Assembly: GCA_025363385.1 (NCBI GenBank)
Contig: JANYEA010000148.1
Location: 1 to 62,139, forward strand
DNA: 62,139 bases
DNA from: Bacteroidota bacterium
Lineage (GTDB): Bacteria; Bacteroidota; Bacteroidia; Chitinophagales; Chitinophagaceae
Direction of reading: 5' to 3'
The notes below the pieces were generated by a model that saw only the letters and a list, made by a program, of their open reading frames with translations, had not been told where the DNA came from and did not search any database. A program made the translations under genes and the position numbers. Positions 60,851 through 62,139 of the stretch are shown in pieces (the stretch's first letter is position 1; the number at the start of each line of letters is the position of its first letter).

Positions 60851-62139
60851 ATGAAACAACATAAATTATTGCTTCCCGTTATACTGTTACTTACAGGATG
60901 GATGCAGATTAATGCGCAATCTACAGCCATTTATACCGATCCAGATGCTGAATTTAAAACAGCTAAAGATTGGTATCAGCAAGAGAAATATAGCCTTGCT
61001 TACCCTGTGTTCAAACATTTGTACTCAAATTCTGTTGCCTCTAGCAATTTCCCCGATCAAGTATTTTCCGAATCACAGTATTATTATATTGCCTGCGGTT
61101 TAAAGTTGCAGGATAGTACTTCAGAATTATTAGCCGATGCGTTTATTAAACTGGATACGCATAAGCCATTGGTTCAAAGAATGAGTTTTTTATTAGGAGA
61201 ATTTTATTTTCTTCAAAAAGACTATATAAAAGCTCAGAATATCTATGAGCAAACTAATATCGATAATTTAACTAATGCAGAAATTGCCTCTATGAAATTT
61301 CATAGTGCCTATGCTTATTTTGTGATGAAGCAATTTGATAAAGCAAAGCCATTATTTAATGTAGTTCGTCAATTGAATAAAGACCCTAATTATATTGAGG
61401 CAAATTATTATTATGGTTTTATCTGTTTTTATGATAAAAATTATAAGGAAGCCCTTACCGCATTTAAAATAGCAGAAAAAAACCCAGACTACTCAATGGT
61501 TATTCCATTTTACCTGTCTGAAATTTACTATTTTAATGGACAAAGGGAATTGGCTTTAGAAATAGGAGAGAGGGCTCTTCAATCTGGTAAACAATTTTAT
61601 GATTTACAAATGCGCCAGCTCGTTGGTCATATCCTTTTTGAACAAAGAAATTTTGAAAAAGCACAACCCTATTTAGAAAAATATGTAAATGGTACCGAAA
61701 AAGTTCGAAGAGAAGATTTATATGAATTGTCATATTGCTATTACGAAGCATCAAATTGGAAGCCTGCTATTGAGGGCTTTAAACAATTAGGTGGGGGTGA
61801 AGATTCACTTGCCCAAAATAGTATGTATCTATTGGCAAATGCATATCTTAAAACCAATGATAAGCCAAGTGCAAGAAATGCATTTCAGTTTTGTGCATCA
61901 AATACTAGCAACGCGTTTCAAAAAGAGGTATCTGGGTTTAATTATGCGAAACTTTCTTACGATTTAAATTATTATGATATTGCTTCGAAAGGACTTCAGG
62001 CTTTTATCGTTAATTATCCCAAATCTATCTATATACCAGAAGCGAAAGAAATATTAGTGAACACTCTTGCAAATACGAGTGATTATGAAGAGGCATTAGA
62101 TTTATTCAATAAACTATCGGTAAAAAGTGAAGGTATTTT
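60851..62139 (+). CDS. Tetratricopeptide-repeat secreted protein, 3' truncated by window end
   Basis: At least 429 codons, running off the end. The start at 60851 gives a signal peptide (MKQHKLLLPVILLLTGWMQINA); an in-frame ATG at 60806 would add 15 residues before it. The body is a series of TPR helices, e.g. KTAKDWYQQEKYSLAYPVFK, SAYAYFVMKQFDKAKPLFNV, YYGFICFYDKNYKEALTAFK, ILFEQRNFEKAQPYLEKYVN. Large periplasmic TPR proteins of this kind occur in many Bacteroidota; function unknown. Probably ~1000 residues in full. Confidence 0.85.
   Translation, partial: MKQHKLLLPVILLLTGWMQINAQSTAIYTDPDAEFKTAKDWYQQEKYSLAYPVFKHLYSNSVASSNFPDQVFSESQYYYIACGLKLQDSTSELLADAFIKLDTHKPLVQRMSFLLGEFYFLQKDYIKAQNIYEQTNIDNLTNAEIASMKFHSAYAYFVMKQFDKAKPLFNVVRQLNKDPNYIEANYYYGFICFYDKNYKEALTAFKIAEKNPDYSMVIPFYLSEIYYFNGQRELALEIGERALQSGKQFYDLQMRQLVGHILFEQRNFEKAQPYLEKYVNGTEKVRREDLYELSYCYYEASNWKPAIEGFKQLGGGEDSLAQNSMYLLANAYLKTNDKPSARNAFQFCASNTSNAFQKEVSGFNYAKLSYDLNYYDIASKGLQAFIVNYPKSIYIPEAKEILVNTLANTSDYEEALDLFNKLSVKSEGI

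Overview
The window is a stretch of ordinary-looking chromosome from an AT-rich Bacteroidota bacterium, most likely of the Chitinophagia/Chitinophagaceae type (lineage inferred from gene content, not from a marker tree). Supporting signs are Bacteroidota-typical families (DUF3078, DUF4294, DUF1343, DUF1835, a lipoprotein LptE, two-subunit topoisomerase IV), almost no Shine-Dalgarno sequences, tRNAs without an encoded CCA end, and several promoters with the Bacteroidota TTTG / TAnnTTTG pattern. I see no insertion sequence, prophage, CRISPR array, integrase or resistance island.

Layout. 1-7031: the tail of trmH, then a leftward run miaB - sigma-54 activator - lptE - TPR-like protein - secG, a terminator, and mltG - yihY; together these concern tRNA modification and building the envelope. 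7152-13061: a DUF3078 barrel protein, purK, an L,D-transpeptidase, a hybrid histidine kinase and aspartate kinase. 13183-16167: a rightward run of a small membrane protein, an ABC ATPase without a permease, a DinB/YfiT protein and two tandem NUDIX hydrolases. 16174-23181: a leftward run of ureohydrolase, membrane protein, radical SAM enzyme, two transporters, a TonB-like protein and folC. 23365-26967: ccmE - ccmF - DUF4294.

26964-27977: aat and clpS, two parts of the bacterial N-degron pathway, side by side. 28234-32685: tRNA-Val with its own promoter and terminator, then small enzymes, a Ycf48-like protein, tcdA, a NamZ-type muramidase (DUF1343) and a cysteine-cluster protein. 32777-38838: parE and parC separated by three small genes in one run. 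38862-46834: a secreted protein with a recurrent C-terminal domain, an S1-domain RNA-binding protein, two divergent carbohydrate esterases (CE2-like and CE7-like) and a large FAD/Fe-S dehydrogenase.

46835-47254 is the longest stretch without a conventional gene. It holds two tiny candidate ORFs (17 and 28 residues) and a strong terminator. 47255-62139: a PLP enzyme, a small EamA transporter, an RlmL-like methyltransferase, DoxX, a lipid kinase overlapping a TPR sensor kinase, tRNA-Leu, hscB, a saccharopine/alanine dehydrogenase-like enzyme, DUF2490, a 2-oxoacid dehydrogenase E2, cinA, DUF6526, a YbgC-like thioesterase and the start of a TPR protein cut by the window end.

I did not find a clearly new multi-gene system. 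The points most worth checking are the two small ORFs at 46857-47105, the CXXXY variant of CcmE, the extra cysteine cluster of the radical SAM protein, the altered catalytic motif of the RlmL-like enzyme, and the many convergent gene pairs that touch or overlap, two of them sharing one TTAA as both stop codons.
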